64,000 nucleotides of DNA from Hemerocallis citrina. Its lineage: Eukaryota > Streptophyta > Magnoliopsida > Asparagales > Asphodelaceae. Below, piece by piece: positions 32,621 to 44,800 of the stretch (the first letter of the stretch is position 1; each line of letters starts with the position of its first letter). A program made the position numbers and the translations under genes. Location: positions 113,765,073 to 113,829,072 of the forward strand of contig CM030363.1 of assembly GCA_017893485.1 (NCBI GenBank). The letters run 5' to 3'. The notes below the pieces were generated by a model. It made no database searches. It was not told where the DNA came from and saw only the letters and a program-made list of their open reading frames with translations.

Positions 32621-32844
32621 AACTCTATAATACGGCTCAATTTCCATGTAAATACAATAATTTTAACATTTGTCTGTGATAATTAGTCTCAATAGTATTA
32701 GTGCTGGCTAGTCTTACTACTGATATTAGCACTGACTTACAGGAGTTGGTTTTGCAATTATCTATCTTATATAACAGAGCTAGTTAATTATTAAGTTAAT
32801 TATTATGTATTTATACAGTGATTCTTTGTTTTGGTATCTGATCC

Positions 32845-33408
32845 TGATATGGGTCAGATGACGTGGCCCCTCCTGGGCCACAGGATCCTCTCAAAAGGCG
32901 CCGCACCCCCGATCATCCAGATCTACCACGTCAGCCTTAAAACCACTCGGGCTCCCGCCATGTCAGCCCTAAACCGCTTGGGCTTTCGCCACGTCAGGCC
33001 CACGGGCGACCGGGTCCAGACCCGGCTCCAAACGGGTCCAGAACCGGTTAGCATGGCTTAACTCTACCCCTTCAAAAGGTAATCAATCTTTCCCCTCTCA
33101 AACCATAGCTACTGTTACTCTTCTTCAGTGACTGACTAGACCGTCGGAGGGCCTGCCACCGAGACCAACCCTGGTATTTCTAGGCCGAGTGCAGGTACAC
33201 GAGACCTCTGGATCCGAGACTCCAGATCCGAGCCGAGCCTCCAGATTTGAGCCAAGCATTCGATCTCCACCTCGCTCTCGCCTCTACTCCCGAGCCGTCC
33301 CCCTTGGCCGAGGGTCGGGCGTACCATCGGTACCGAAGCTTCCACAAAAATACAAATCGAGAAGAACTCACACCTGGTGCAGCCATTTCCCAAAAACAAC
33401 CCGCATCA
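32845..33408 (+). repeat. Gypsy 5' LTR
   Basis: The LTR is 564 bp with TG...CA ends and is directly followed by the PBS. Compared with the 3' LTR it lacks about 12 bases between GCATGGC and CTCTACCCC, which removes the TATAAATA box. It also lacks the MITE found in the 3' LTR and so shows the empty insertion site (GGTAATCAATCTTTCCCC, 33081-33098). Confidence 0.9.
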
Positions 33409-33411
33409 GGT

Positions 33412-33429
33412 TGGCGCCATCTATGGGAA
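33412..33429 (+). other. Primer binding site
   Basis: TGGCGCCATCTATGGGAA follows the LTR after three bases. Its TGGCGCC core is the usual start of PBS sequences in plant Tat and related gypsy elements. The exact primer tRNA was not determined. Confidence 0.65.
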
Positions 33430-33639
33430 AACGGTGCGGACACCAATCCGAGCCCAGCCATCAACGGTATCCTATCAATCCGAGCTCACATGGCACCCTA
33501 AAGCCAGGAGAGCTGTCACCTCTACACGTTTCCAGGACGTTCCTCCTCAGGACGACCCCACCGATACTCATGGATCCAAAAATCCGGGGATCAGCCTCGG
33601 ACACCAGTCGGGTGCCTCTCGTTCGGTCGTACCTGACCT

Positions 33640-35180
33640 GCGCGGGGTCATCCAGAATTGACAGGCAAGCCGGACTAGAGGAGGGGCCGCTTCCAACTTG
33701 GCCCCGAACCATCGCAGACCTCCGCCCTAAGGGCGGGAGCCGGCGCTCAACCGCATCTGCCGGAGACCGCCGCCCCAACGTAACCCGGCTGAACGAGCTC
33801 CGGTCACCGACCAGGAGTTCCAAGACTTCCGGAAAGAGATCATGGAGGCTATCTTGGGGACCCCCGTCAACGAGACGCTCCACCGCTCTCACTCGCTGAT
33901 CGGATGTCGGGGCCAGCGCGTCTCACGACCAGACAGTTCTGCCAGAGTATGACGATGATGTCCTGAAACACCTCTAAGAAATGAAGGACCGCCTCGACCA
34001 CTTCGGCGACGGCAGCCCGAGGCCGGCTCAGGACCAGAGGCCAACCCGACCTCCTTTCTCCACCGCAATCCTGCTGGCAGAAACACCCTAGAATTTCTGC
34101 CCACCACAATTCGAGACTTATGACGGCGAGGGTGATCCTGCTGATCACATGGAGGGCTTCAAGACCCTCATGATAATTCACAGCGCATCGGATCCCCTCC
34201 TGTGCTGCGCCTTCCCCGCCACCTTCCGGGAGCCCAGCTCGGGAATGATTTCCTAAGCTCCCCTCTGGCTCCATTTACTCCTTCGACCAACTGGAGGGCA
34301 ACTTCCTCGCCCACTTCGTGACCAGCAGGAAAGCCAAGAAGACGAGCGCGTCGCTGCTGGGTCTCCGACAGAAGGAAGGAGAGTCGCTTCGACTGTTCGT
34401 TCGAAGGTTCACCACAGAGGCGAGGTCGATCTCCTCCCTCGACCCAGGGGTCGCCTCGGCAGCATTCCGGCACAACGTCCGGCATGGCCAGCTGAAGGCA
34501 TCCTTGGCAAAGAAGCCTCCGATCGATTTCCCTGACCTCCTCAATCGGGTCGAAAAGTATATCCGGGCCGGGGAAGCCCTCAATCCGGAAGATGCCAAAG
34601 AAGTCCCCGGGAAGGGAAAACGCAAGGCCGACGAGGCAGAACCAGCAAAGAAGGTCCCAAAAGACGGGGGCATCTCAAAAAGGGTCCCTCCGGTCCCCCG
34701 CTTTGAGAGGTACACTCCGCTGACACAGAACGTATCAACTATCCTCTAAGCAATCGAAGACAGGGACCTTGTCCAATTCCCTCCTCGACCGACCAACAAC
34801 AACAAAAAGTGGGATCAGCGGTTCTACAGCCGCTTTCACCTAGACAACGGGCACGACACCAACCATTGCCGTGCCCTGAAGGATGAGATCGAGGCCCTCA
34901 TCCAATGAGGGTACCTCCGGGAGTTCAAACGGGAAGATGCCCGGGACCAAAGAGACACGAGGAATCAGAGGCCTTCTCCTCCTCCTCGAGCACCTAGACA
35001 GTATCCTGAGCGGAACCCCGAGCCTGAAGAACCCGAAGGTTAAGCCATCTTGCATTGTGTCCATGGAGGGACCATGGGAGAGGAGTCCAGCATTTCCCGC
35101 AAGGCATTCGTCCGAGAGGTCAACGCCGTCCAGGGTCTCCTCTCCCCCAGGTCCAGCAACTCCCTGTCTCCTTCTCTGAG
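33640..35180 (+). pseudogene. Gypsy gag, frame-broken
   Basis: Pieces in different frames give TIRDL and YDGEGDPADHMEGFKTLM (gag domain start, near 34110-34170), and the open piece 34318-34749 with SLLGLRQKEGESLRLFVRRF, SLDPGVASAAFRHNV, LLNRVEKYIRAGEAL and a basic KGKRKADEAEPAKK linker. A further piece near 34800-34910 reads FHLDNGHDTNHCRALKDEIE. This is the order of a Tat-type gag retrotrans_gag domain and its C-terminal linker. Stops and frameshifts before 34318, at 34747 and at 34906 show decay. Confidence 0.8.
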
Positions 35181-35186
35181 GAAGAC

Positions 35187-35790
35187 CTAGAGGGAGTTCG
35201 GCTCCCGCACTGCGATGCGCTTGTCGTCAGCCTTAGCATGGCGAACTTCGAGGCTCATCGGATCCTCGTGGACAACGGAAGCTCGGTAAACATTCTCTTC
35301 CTGGAGGCATTCGAGAACATAAAGCTTCTCCTGGGATAAGCTGAAGCCAGCCAGGTACACCCTGCACGGGTTCTCTGGCATCTCGGTGCCAATCGAGGGG
35401 ATCGTGACCTTAGACGTCACTACCGGTACGACCCCTCACAGACAGACCCAGTCGATGGACTTCATGGTTGTAAACGTCAAGGCCTACAACGCCATCCTCG
35501 GCCGTCCCGGACTCTGCTCCCTCCAGGCAGTTCCCTCGACCTACCACGAAAAGCTGAAATTCCCTACCAAGTCAGGCATTGGAGTTGTCCGAGGAAACCA
35601 AGAAGCAGCACGATCTTGCTATATGATGGCAATCGGGGGTGGTGTGTTCCCCCTAGATGCCGTCGAGCTTCAGCCCGAAAAAAGCCAGCCAGAACCTGAG
35701 CCGGCAGACGAGTTAGAAGAAGTCTCGTTCGAGACAGGGGACGTGTCGAAGTGGTTCCGAGTGAGCTGCTCCCTCGCTCCCGACCTCTAA
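35187..35790 (+). pseudogene. Gypsy aspartic protease region
   Basis: The frame contains RILVDNGSSVNILFLEAF, where DNGSS is the aspartic protease active-site form in this lineage, then after a frameshift near 35335 the GISVPIEGIVTLDVT and MDFMVVNVKAYNAILGRPGL segments that follow the active site in Tat elements. It ends at a stop at about 35790, before RT. Confidence 0.8.
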
Positions 35791-35929
35791 TCTGACCTGA
35801 TCGACTGTATTCACTGCAATGTCGACCTCTTCGCCTGGAAGCCCTCCAATATGCCTGGCATCTCTGAAGACCTGATCATGCACAAACTCAGCGTGATCCC
35901 CGGCTCGAAGCCGATCATCCAGAAGTGAC

Positions 35930-37060
35930 GTAAGTTCGCCCCTGAAGCGATAGCAGGTGGTGAAAGCGGAGGTGGACAAACTCTTGTCCGCTCGTTTCAT
36001 ACAGGAGGTCAGCTACCCTAAGTGGCTGGCGAACTTCGTGATGGTCAGAAAGGCGAGCAGGAGCTGGAGGATCTGCATAGACTTTACCGACCTCAACAAG
36101 GCGTGCCCCAAAGATCCGTTCCCTCTCCCCAGCATCGAAGCTCTGATCGATGCTACATCGGGTCACGAGCTCCATTCTTTCATGGACGCATTCTCAGGCT
36201 ACAACCAGATTCGAATGTTCTCTCCTGATATAGCCAAGATGTCCTTCGTCACGGACCAAGGTCTTTATTGCTACCGGGTTATGCCCTTCGGTCTGAAGAA
36301 CGCCGGTGCTACTTATCAGAGGCTCATTAACTGAGTCTTCAAGGATCAAATTGGTCACAACATGGAGGTGTACGTCGATGACATGCTCATCAAAAGCCAG
36401 CAGGGACAGGATCACGTCGCTGACCTAGAAGAAGCCTTTGGGGTCCTTCAGACCCACAATATGAAACTCAATCCGGCGAAGTATGCGTTCGGCGTCTCCT
36501 CGGGGAAATTCCTTGGGTTCGTCGTTAGCCAACGCGGCATCGAGGCAAACCCCGAGAAAATACAGGCCATAATAGACATGGCCCCTCCCAGAAACATCAA
36601 AGAATTCCAGAGGCTCACGTGAAGACTGGCGGCCATTGGTCGTTTCCTCTCCATGTCCAGAGAGAAGTCCCTCCCATTCAAGGCTCTGCGCGGAACCGGG
36701 GGCTTTGAATGGGGCACTTAGCAGCAGGAGGCATTCGCTAATTGAAAGAGTACCTTGCTAACCCTCCTCTCCTCAGCAAGCCAGAACCTGGCGAGCCCTT
36801 CTGGCTTTACCATTCGGCTTTGGATAACGTGCTCAGTGCTGCCCTCGTTCGAGAAGAGGACGGAGTCCAAAAGCCGTTATACTTTGTGAGCAAGGTGCTG
36901 CTTGCCGCCGAGACCAAATACTCTAGAATGGAGAAGATAGCATACGCCTTGGTCGTGGCCGCGCGGAAGCTCCGTCCCTATTTTCAGGCACATTCGAATC
37001 AGGTGCTCACGGACCAGCCTCTGAAGGCCGTACTCTACAAGCCCGAGAGCTCTGGATGAT
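35930..37060 (+). pseudogene. Gypsy reverse transcriptase and RNase H
   Basis: RT motifs appear in order: CIDFTDLNKACPKDPFPLP, SFMDAFSGYNQIRMF, YCYRVMPFGLKNAGATYQRL, the catalytic EVYVDDMLIKS, and KFLGFVVSQRGIEANPEKIQ. The RNase H part has SALDNVLSAALVREEDG, KPLYFVSKVL and TKYSRMEKIAYALV. In-frame stops follow YQRLIN (36332) and QRLT (36620), and two more occur before 36742. The YVDD site is intact but the protein cannot be made in one piece. Confidence 0.9.
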
Positions 37061-37194
37061 TGGTCAAATGGTCGATCGAGCTCAGTCAATACGACATCGG
37101 CTATCAGCCAAGGACGGCCATCAAAGGGTAGGCCCTCGCCGAGTTCACTACGGAATGCACCATCTCCGAGCAACCTGAAACCAAGGAGGCCGAC

Positions 37195-37545
37195 CAGATG
37201 CAGGGAGTTTACGTCGACAGCTCCTCCTGCGAGGCAGAGAGTGGTGCAGGTATCATTCTGCGAGGTTCCGGCCTCTAACAACGAGGCTGAGTATGAGGCC
37301 ATGATTGCCGGAATCACCCTGGCACATCAGGCCGGTGCCAGACAGATCAGGGCCTTCAGCGACTCTCACCTCGTGGTCAACTAGATCACCGGAGAGCATG
37401 AGGCCCGTGACGATTGGATGATCAGGTACCTGGCCGTGGTCCAACGGCTATTGACGTCCTTCGACGAGTTGGCGGTCTTAAGGATCCCCAGGGAGCAGAA
37501 CGCCCAGGCCGACGCTCTGTCGAAGTTAGCTTCCTCATCATTCGA
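37195..37545 (+). pseudogene. Second, archaeal-type RNase H (aRH)
   Basis: The segment reads GVYVDSSSCEAESGAGIIL, then in another frame ASNNEAEYEAMIAGITLAHQ, AFSDSHLVVN, a stop, ITGEHEARDDWM and PREQNAQADALSKLAS. The acidic residues of YVD, NEAEYEA and FSDSHLV are those of the extra RNase H that Tat and related plant gypsy elements carry between RNase H and integrase. About 15-20 codons are missing between GAGIIL and ASNNE. Confidence 0.85.
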
Positions 37546-37559
37546 GGGTCTCGATCGCA

Positions 37560-38880
37560 CCGTCCTGATCGAAGTACTCCTGAAGCCAAGTACTGACCTC
37601 CCCGAGACTCTCTGCATCGAAGACGGAGCTGATTCTGACGATTGGACCACTCCTATCAAGAAGTTTCTAATCAAGGGAGAGCTCCTCGAAGACCGAGCTG
37701 AAGCAAGGCGGGTCAGGGTCCGTTCAGAAAGGTTTGCCATGATCATTGAGACCCTCTTCAAAAGGTCATACACAACGACGGACGGAAGACCCTACCTCCG
37801 CTGCCTAACCCCCGATGAAGCAAAGTACGCTATTAAGGAGCTGCATGAGGAAATTGGTGGGTGCCACTTGGGAAGCCGCTCGCTCGCACGAAAGGCTTTG
37901 AATCACAGGTACTACTGGCCCACAATGCTACAAGACGTCATCGCCCTGATCAAGAAGTGTGCCCCATGTGAACGGCTCTCCTCTCCGCAAGCGAACCTCT
38001 GCACCCTGACCAGTCCGACCCCCTTTGCTATGTGGGGGATGGATCTGGTGGGCACATTTCCGAAGGCAACGAGCCAACGAAAGTTTCTCATAGTGGCAAT
38101 CGACTACTTCACAAAGTGGATCAAGGTCGAGCCACTAGCCACGATCACCAAGCAGCAGACCCAACAATTTTTCTGGAAACACATCGCTGCCGGTTCGGAA
38201 TCCCACAGGTGCTCATTACAGACAATGTGACTCAATTCAAGGGTAAACATTTTCGAAAGTTCTGCGAAGATCTCGGGATCCAGCAGTATTTTTCTTCGGT
38301 GTGCCACCCGCAGTCAAATGGCCAGGCCGAGAATGCGAACTGCCAAATCCTTGAAGGTCTCAAGAAACGACTGGAGGGGTTATGGGTCGATGAGCTGCCG
38401 AGCAATCTCTTGGCCCACCGAACGACAAAGAGAATCCCCACGGGAGAGTCGCTATTCAATCTAACATACGGCACAGAGGCCGTCATCCCCCTGGAGATCT
38501 GGATCCCTTCACCCCAGATCATGGCCTTCGATGAAGCAAGCAACTCGGCACAGCTACGTGCCGACCTGGATCTCATAGACGAGGTCAGGGAGAAGTCTGC
38601 CATTTGAAGGAACACCTACCAGCAGAGGATCGAAAGGTTCCATAACAAAAAGGTGCGTCCCACCGACATCAAGCTTGGAGACCTCGTCCTCCGGAAGCTG
38701 GCGGTATCCAATCCCGGCCAAAAGAAGAAACTGGCCCCAAACTGGGAAGGCCCATACAAGGTATCTGAGGTCGTATGCCGGGCACGTACCGCCTAACTGA
38801 CTCGGGAGGCAGGCTGTCAAGAGGCCCTGGAACGCAGAGCACCTCATAAAATTCCTAGAAGGGGAGGGTTAGCCTCTACG
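37560..38880 (+). pseudogene. Gypsy integrase
   Basis: The HHCC zinc region reads IKELHEEIGGCHLGSRSLAR and YYWPTML with KKCAPCERL. The core has WGMDLVGTFPKA, FLIVAIDYFTKWIKVEPLAT, and after a frameshift near 38200 FGIPQVLITDNVTQFKGKHF and SSVCHPQSNGQAENANCQIL, giving the D, D and E positions. The C-terminal part is LGDLVLRKL and NWEGPYKVSEV. Stops at about 38605 and after 38790 break it. The glutamate of GQAE is intact. Confidence 0.9.
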
Positions 38881-39017
38881 GCCCATGAAAATTATGAAAA
38901 GTTTAATCGACACATCGTGCCTTATTTTTGTAAGGTTCAAGTATGTTGTAAATATGCCAGCTTTCTTAAAACAAGCTTTGGCTTTGTATTAGCTCTCATT
39001 AAAAACATGTCTCGGAC

Positions 39018-39345
39018 TCGGCACTCGGAAAAAACCGCGAGCCACAAAAAGCTTTCCTTACAAGCTTAGGGCTCGACACTCGGAAGAAACCACGAGCCAC
39101 AAAAAGCTTCCCTTACGAGCTTAGAGCTCGGTACTCGGAAGAAACCGCGAGCCACAAAAAGCTTCACTTACAAGCTTAGGGCTCGGTACTCGGAAGAAAC
39201 CACGAGCCACAAAAAGCTTTCCTTACAAGCTTAGGGCTCGGTACTCGGAAGAAACCGCGAGCCACAAAAAGCTTTCCTTACAAGCTTAGGGCTCGGCACT
39301 CGGAAGAAACCGCAAGCCACAAAAACCTCTCGTATAAACCTAGGG
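39018..39345 (+). repeat. 55-bp tandem array, 6 units
   Basis: Six units repeat with an exact 55-bp spacing of the word GAGCCACAAAAAGCTT (positions 39039, 39094, 39149, 39204, 39259, 39314). The unit start GGCTCGGTACTCGG and the CCGCGAGCC core are shared with the array at 45373-46735. It lies just past the integrase, before the antisense ORF block. Confidence 0.95.
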
Positions 39346-40950
39346 CTTTCTCCGTGGTATGGGGGCTCGGCATCTGCCCTGAGTATAGTTTGGGCTTTTT
39401 CAAACACATCAGCCTATGCGCTCAGCGGAAACCGCCAGCTACACCCATGCTATTTACCCGAGAACAAGTGTGGGGGCTCATCGTCGACCTCGAGCAAGGC
39501 CTTAGCTTTTTTCAAAGCCACGCGACCTTTACGCTCGGCCACGACCTTCAGCTACGCCCATTACTGGCTTTCTCCTTGGTATGGGGACTCGGCATCTGCC
39601 CCGAGCATGGTTTGGGCTTTTTCAAACCTATTAACCTATGCGTTCGGTGGCGACCGCCAGCTACACCCGTGCTATCTACCCGAGAACAAGTGTGGGGGCT
39701 CGTCGTCGACCTCGAGCAAGGCCTTGGCTTTCTTCAAAGCCACACGACCTTTATGCTCGGTCACGACCTTCAGCTACGCCCATTACTGGCTTTCTCCATG
39801 GTATGGGGGCTCGACATCTGCCCCGAGCATGGTATGGGCCTTTTCAAACCCATCAACCTATGCGCTCGGCGGCGACCGCCAGCTGCACCTATGCTATCTA
39901 CCCGAGAATAAGTGTGGGGGCTCGTCGTCGACCTCGAGCAAGGTCTTTGCTTTCTTCAAAGCCACGCGACCTTTACACTCGGTCACGACCTTTAGCTACG
40001 CCTATTACTGACTTTCTTCATGGTATGGGGGCTCGACATCTACCCCGAGCATGGTTTGGGCTTTTTCAAACCTATCAAACTATACGCTCGGCTGCAACCG
40101 CCAGCTACACCCGTGCTATCTACCTGAGAACAAGTATGGGGGCTCGTCATCGACCTCAAGCAAAGTCTTGGCTTTCTTCAAAGCCATGCGACCTTTACGT
40201 TCGGCCACGGCCTTCAGCTATGCCCATTACTAGCTTTCTCCATGGTATGGGGGCTCGGCATCTGTCCCGAGCATGGTTTTGGCTTTTTCAAATCTATCAA
40301 CCTATGCGCTCAGCGGCGATCGCCAGCTACACCCGTGTTATTTACTCGAGAACAAGTGTGGAGACTTGTCGTCGACCTCGAGTAAGGCCTTGGCTTTCTT
40401 CAAAGCCACGCGACCTTTACGCTCAGCCACGATCTTCAGCTATGCCCATTACTGGCTTTCTCCATGGTATGGGGGCTCGGCATGTGCCCCGAGCATGGTT
40501 TGAGCTTTTTCAAACGCATCAACCTATGCGCTCGGTGGCGATCGCCAACTACACCCGTGCTATCTAACCGAGAGTAAGTGTGGGGGCTCGTCGTCGACCT
40601 CGAGCAAGACCTTGGCTTTCTTCAAAGCCACACGACCTTTACGCTCGGTCACGACCTTCAGCTACGCCCATTACTGGCTTTCTCCATAGTATGGGGGCTC
40701 GGTATCTGCCCCGAGCATGGTTTGGGCTTTTTCAAACCCATCAACCACGTGCTCGGCGGTAACCGCCAGCTACACCCGTGCTATCTATCCGAGAACAAGT
40801 GTGGGGGCTCGTCGTCGACCTCGAGCAAGGAGCTGGCTTTCTTCAAATCCATGCAACCTTTACGCTCGGCCACAATCTTCAGTTACGCCCATCACTGGCT
40901 TCCCTAAGGTAGGGGGCTCGGCATCGGCCACGAGCATGGTTTGGGCTTGT
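39346..40950 (+). repeat. 222-bp tandem array, 7 units
   Basis: The marker CTTTCTCCATGGTATGGGGG recurs at 39346, 39568, 39790, 40012, 40234, 40456 and 40678, exactly 222 bases apart each time, with a degenerate eighth start at 40899. Units contain GCTCGG words like the 55-bp units. Because 222 is divisible by three, several reading frames stay open and repeat every 74 codons. These ORFs look like a by-product and are not annotated as genes. Confidence 0.95.
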
Positions 40951-41805
40951 TCAAGCCCATCAACCTAGGCGCTCGACGATGACCTCTGGCTACACCCATA
41001 CTATCTGAGACATGTAAATAAGGGATCGGTGTCGCCCTCGCGCAAGACCTTGGCTCTTTCAAGCCATACCTTTTTACTCCTGGCGACGACCTTCAGCCAC
41101 GACCGTTTCAAAAGTTTTCATTAAGGTTTAGGGTGGCAGCCTTCGGCAAACGCCCCGAGCTTCGGATCGATGGTTGACCATCCTTTCACCCGCGAGCAAC
41201 TCGGGATTTGCGGCTTTTAAGAGCCAAAACTCCGAATAGTTCGAGGGCGGCAGGGGAGCCACCGACCCAGGACTCTCTCCGAGCTTCCGAATCAATTGAT
41301 CGGCCCACCACTCACCAATGAACAACCCGGGGTTTACGACCCTCAAAGCCAAAACCCCAAATTGTTCGAGGGTGATTGGTGCGCCACCAATCCGGAACTC
41401 TCGGACCAAAGTTCTACTTCTAGGACACCCGCCTTCGGTAGGCATCCGAATCGTTTGGCAGATGAATCAATCCCAATTCCTGATAAAAAACAATGAGGGG
41501 ATGGGGATTATATAACCCCCTGAGAAGCGCATTTATTGCATCGGGAAGTCCAAACGACGGAAGGCGAAACGTCGCCATTAATGCTTATCGGAAGGCGAAA
41601 TTCCACTAATTATGCGTTGCCTGCAAGAAGCTACCATGCGGCCTTTGTGCCTCGGTGGCGACCCCTTACAAGGCCGAGCTCGGCAACAATCCTCACTCAA
41701 TGAATCATCAAAGTTAAAAACGTCAGGAGTTTTTTTATTACTCATTGTGCGCCAGTACTGGCAGCACAAATACAATGAAAAGCTTACAAATCACTCATGC
41801 TCGGC
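40951..41805. other. Gypsy internal non-coding stretch
   Basis: GC-rich sequence related in style to the arrays (GCTCGGC words, AACTCGGGATTTGCGGC and AACAACCCGGGGTTTACGAC half-units near 41200 and 41320). No gene was recognised on the plus strand. The minus strand is the region downstream of the antisense ORF block and may hold its 3' end. Confidence 0.5.
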
Positions 41806-44800
41806 TTAAAACTCAAATTCGGTGCTTGTCTCGAGTTCCTTCTCACGCTCGGCCGGCCCAACCGGGGAAGGCTTTCCAGTAACTGAGCTTTCCGCATCGT
41901 CAGGTTGGGCCCCTTCCAAGAAAAAGGTCAGAGAAGGTCCTAATACGGAATTGCTCGCCTCCTCGATTAAACCGGTGCCTAGCACCAATTTCAACCTGTA
42001 GATATCCAACTCTTTCTCAACAACAACCTCACGAAGAAAAGACTCCAAAGCCTACCGTCCACTCGAGGCATCCGAGATCGACCAGTTCGTCTCAATTACC
42101 CACCAGTCCCAGTTGGCTATGGCTTTCCTCAGACGAGCGACCTCCAAGCTGAGCTCCGTAGACTTATTCATGAAGTAATTCACTGTGGCCGCTCGGTCCC
42201 GAGCCTGCTTACATTGGCGAGCCAGAGCACTCTCCATGGCCTCCAGCCCAGCTCGGACCAAGGAGGCCTCGGCAGAAATGTGGTCGGCACCGAGGACCTC
42301 ATGCATCTATCAAAAAGATGGAAAAAACAACAAGTCACAAAAGAAATTAAAAAAGCACAAGTCATGGAGCATCTGCCAAAAAATTATCTTGCATTAAGTT
42401 CAAAATTTTTGTACTACAAAATGCGGTTGCCAGTCCGTGCGAGGCATTTACAAAATCAAACGGGAGAACCTAAACTATGCTTAGGGGGGGGGGGGGAGTG
42501 GCACCTCTTCATCAGTAGGGTCGCCCCCGACCTCCACTTGGTGAGGGTCCCCCATCTCCTCGCCACCGGGTGTCGGTGGATGCTTGGGATGCCGGTTGTA
42601 GTGGAGGAGGTCGACCCTCTTGTCCGGATAGATCAACTGAAAATGCTCCTTAGCCTTATCATAGGCCTCGTCTTGTGCCAGGATCACGGTATCCGCCATG
42701 GTGATCTCCGCCTCCTCCATGACCTTCCGCACCTTCTCAGCTTCTGTCTGGACCTTCTCCTTGAGACGATCCACCTCTTTCTTGTGATAATCGACTATCG
42801 AGGCCATCTGGGCCTCGTGGACTGCCTCCATGCTTCAAGCCTCCTTCAGCTCGTCCGACAGCTTGGTCACCTCGTGGAAATACTTCTCCGCATTCCTCCT
42901 CTCAATGAGGACCTCCTTCTCCAAGCACTTCTGAAAGTGCTGCCCATGAAGCATCGCCTGTCTGAGGAAGAAAAAGTTTGAAAAAATTCTAGAGTCTAAA
43001 CTCAAAGCAAAATTACGAGTACTCATTGAGAGCTGCACCTGAGACCACCTCATAAAGGCCATCTCAGACGTCTACATCGCTAGAGCCATACGATCTCGCT
43101 CTGTGTCAATGTTCCTGACCACCTCTATGGCCACTGGACCCTCAAGCAAGGAATCCCCTGCGAGAATCGACCAATCTGGGGCATGCAGCCTCAGTCCCTG
43201 TTGCCCGACCATCTGCTCGGCACTGGGCCAAGGAGGGGGAAGCCTCTGCTCCGGGACCTCAAAGGTCTTTCTGCTACCAGAGCTTCCCCATGCCTCCCTA
43301 GATGCCCTCGGCGTGTGCTGATGCTTCTTTGCCCTCTTCGAGAACTGCTCCATATCCTCCGAGGCCGGTCCCTTGCTGAACCCCACGCCTTGGGCAGCCG
43401 CCTCTTCCTGCTCCGCCTTCTTTTCCTTCTCCGCCCTCCTCTTGGCAGCAACGGGTAACAAGGCCTGCCTGTTGTCAAGCTATTTGGCCGTCATCTCTGC
43501 AAAATGGAAGACGAGAGGCAAATGTTAACACAAAGACAGAAAGATAGGAAGATTCAAAACAAAAATATACTAGGGTCGGCTGGGCTCAGTCCAGCTCGGG
43601 CCAGGTGTATTTCTGTCACTCGGGCCACCCTATGCTGTGCCCCCCAACGATCTTCTCCACCTTCACCCATTCTTTCTCCGTCAACTCGCTGCGCTTCGGA
43701 GGTTTATGGTTTGGCTTAAAAAAGTTCCAGGCGATCGAAATCCTCCATGGCTTCTCGCTTCGGACTATGAAGTACTTCTCCTTCGATCTTTTGATGGAGT
43801 CCGGATGGCCGTGCATCATCTTTTTGTAAGGTCGCGGTGAAAGAGAGAGGATTCCCTCTGCATCACCTAATGAGCTCATCTCCAAGATAGTGCGGAAGTA
43901 TGTGAGCCTCGGCTTGATCCTTTTCTCCTGGCACTTCAAGATAAAGCAGACCAAATGTTTCTGCGAATTGGGGCTGTACTGCATCGGGCTCAACTTCACC
44001 CAATTCAAAACCCTCTTGATGAAGGGGTGCAACGGCAGACTAAGTCCCGAGATGAAGGCATCCTCGAGAAAAATGCAGTAGCCCGGCGCAAGAGTGGTGG
44101 TCGGACGAATACCGGGGCTTGGAATTAGGAGTTCGAACTCCTTAGGGATAAAGTATGCCGCCCTCAGGATGTGCAGGTAGTCCGCCCTCAGGACACACTG
44201 GATACCGTCCATCCTGATCTTCACCCGACTCTCGTCACCCGGCACGGAGGGGAGCGGAGCAAGATCCTTAACATCATCAGGATACATCCTAATCGACCTG
44301 GGATTTTTAAAGGTGACAGGGGCAAACTCAAACCCCGGTCCAGGGCCATATTTATCTGGCACGGTGGGGCTATCCGGACGGATCCACTTCCTCTTCCTCC
44401 TACGAGGACGAGATTTTCTCTTCGGAGACGGGGTCGACAATGGTGGCAGAGGAGGGAGATCACCCCTGCCCTCGGCTACCCCTTCTGCAGTACTTTCCCC
44501 CGCATCTCCTCGAACATCGTCTCCCCCGACACCCTGATCGGGCTCCCCCTAGTTCCCCTCGGAATCTTCCTCCTCATCCTCCTCGTTCTCAACGTCCCCC
44601 CTCTCCCTCGGGGTCCTGCTATTCTTCATCGCCCTCCTCTTCCTCCTCGTCCTCCTCGTCATCAACATCCCCCTGTCCCTCAGGGTCCTGCTTTTCTTCA
44701 TTACCCTCCTCTTCCTCCTCGTCCTCGTCGTCATCAACATCCCCCTCTCCTTCGGGGTCCTCCTCTTCCTTCCCGCCCTCGCCCCCATCCACAGGCTCCT

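Noticed and set aside
33189..33899. 236-codon plus-strand ORF spanning the 5' LTR end and leader of the gypsy element
   Set aside because: It crosses the LTR/PBS border and shows no gag motifs; the gag domain begins further down in other frames.
39607..40907. Long overlapping plus-strand ORFs (up to 309 codons) in the 39.3-41 kb region
   Set aside because: They are the 222-bp repeat read in several frames. The period is a multiple of three, so any stop-free frame stays open through all units. No known domain, and the same stretch is open in more than one frame.
42214..42981. 255-codon plus-strand ORF opposite the coiled-coil pieces
   Set aside because: It has no motif of its own, and the minus strand shows coherent K/E/Q-rich coiled-coil protein across the same interval.
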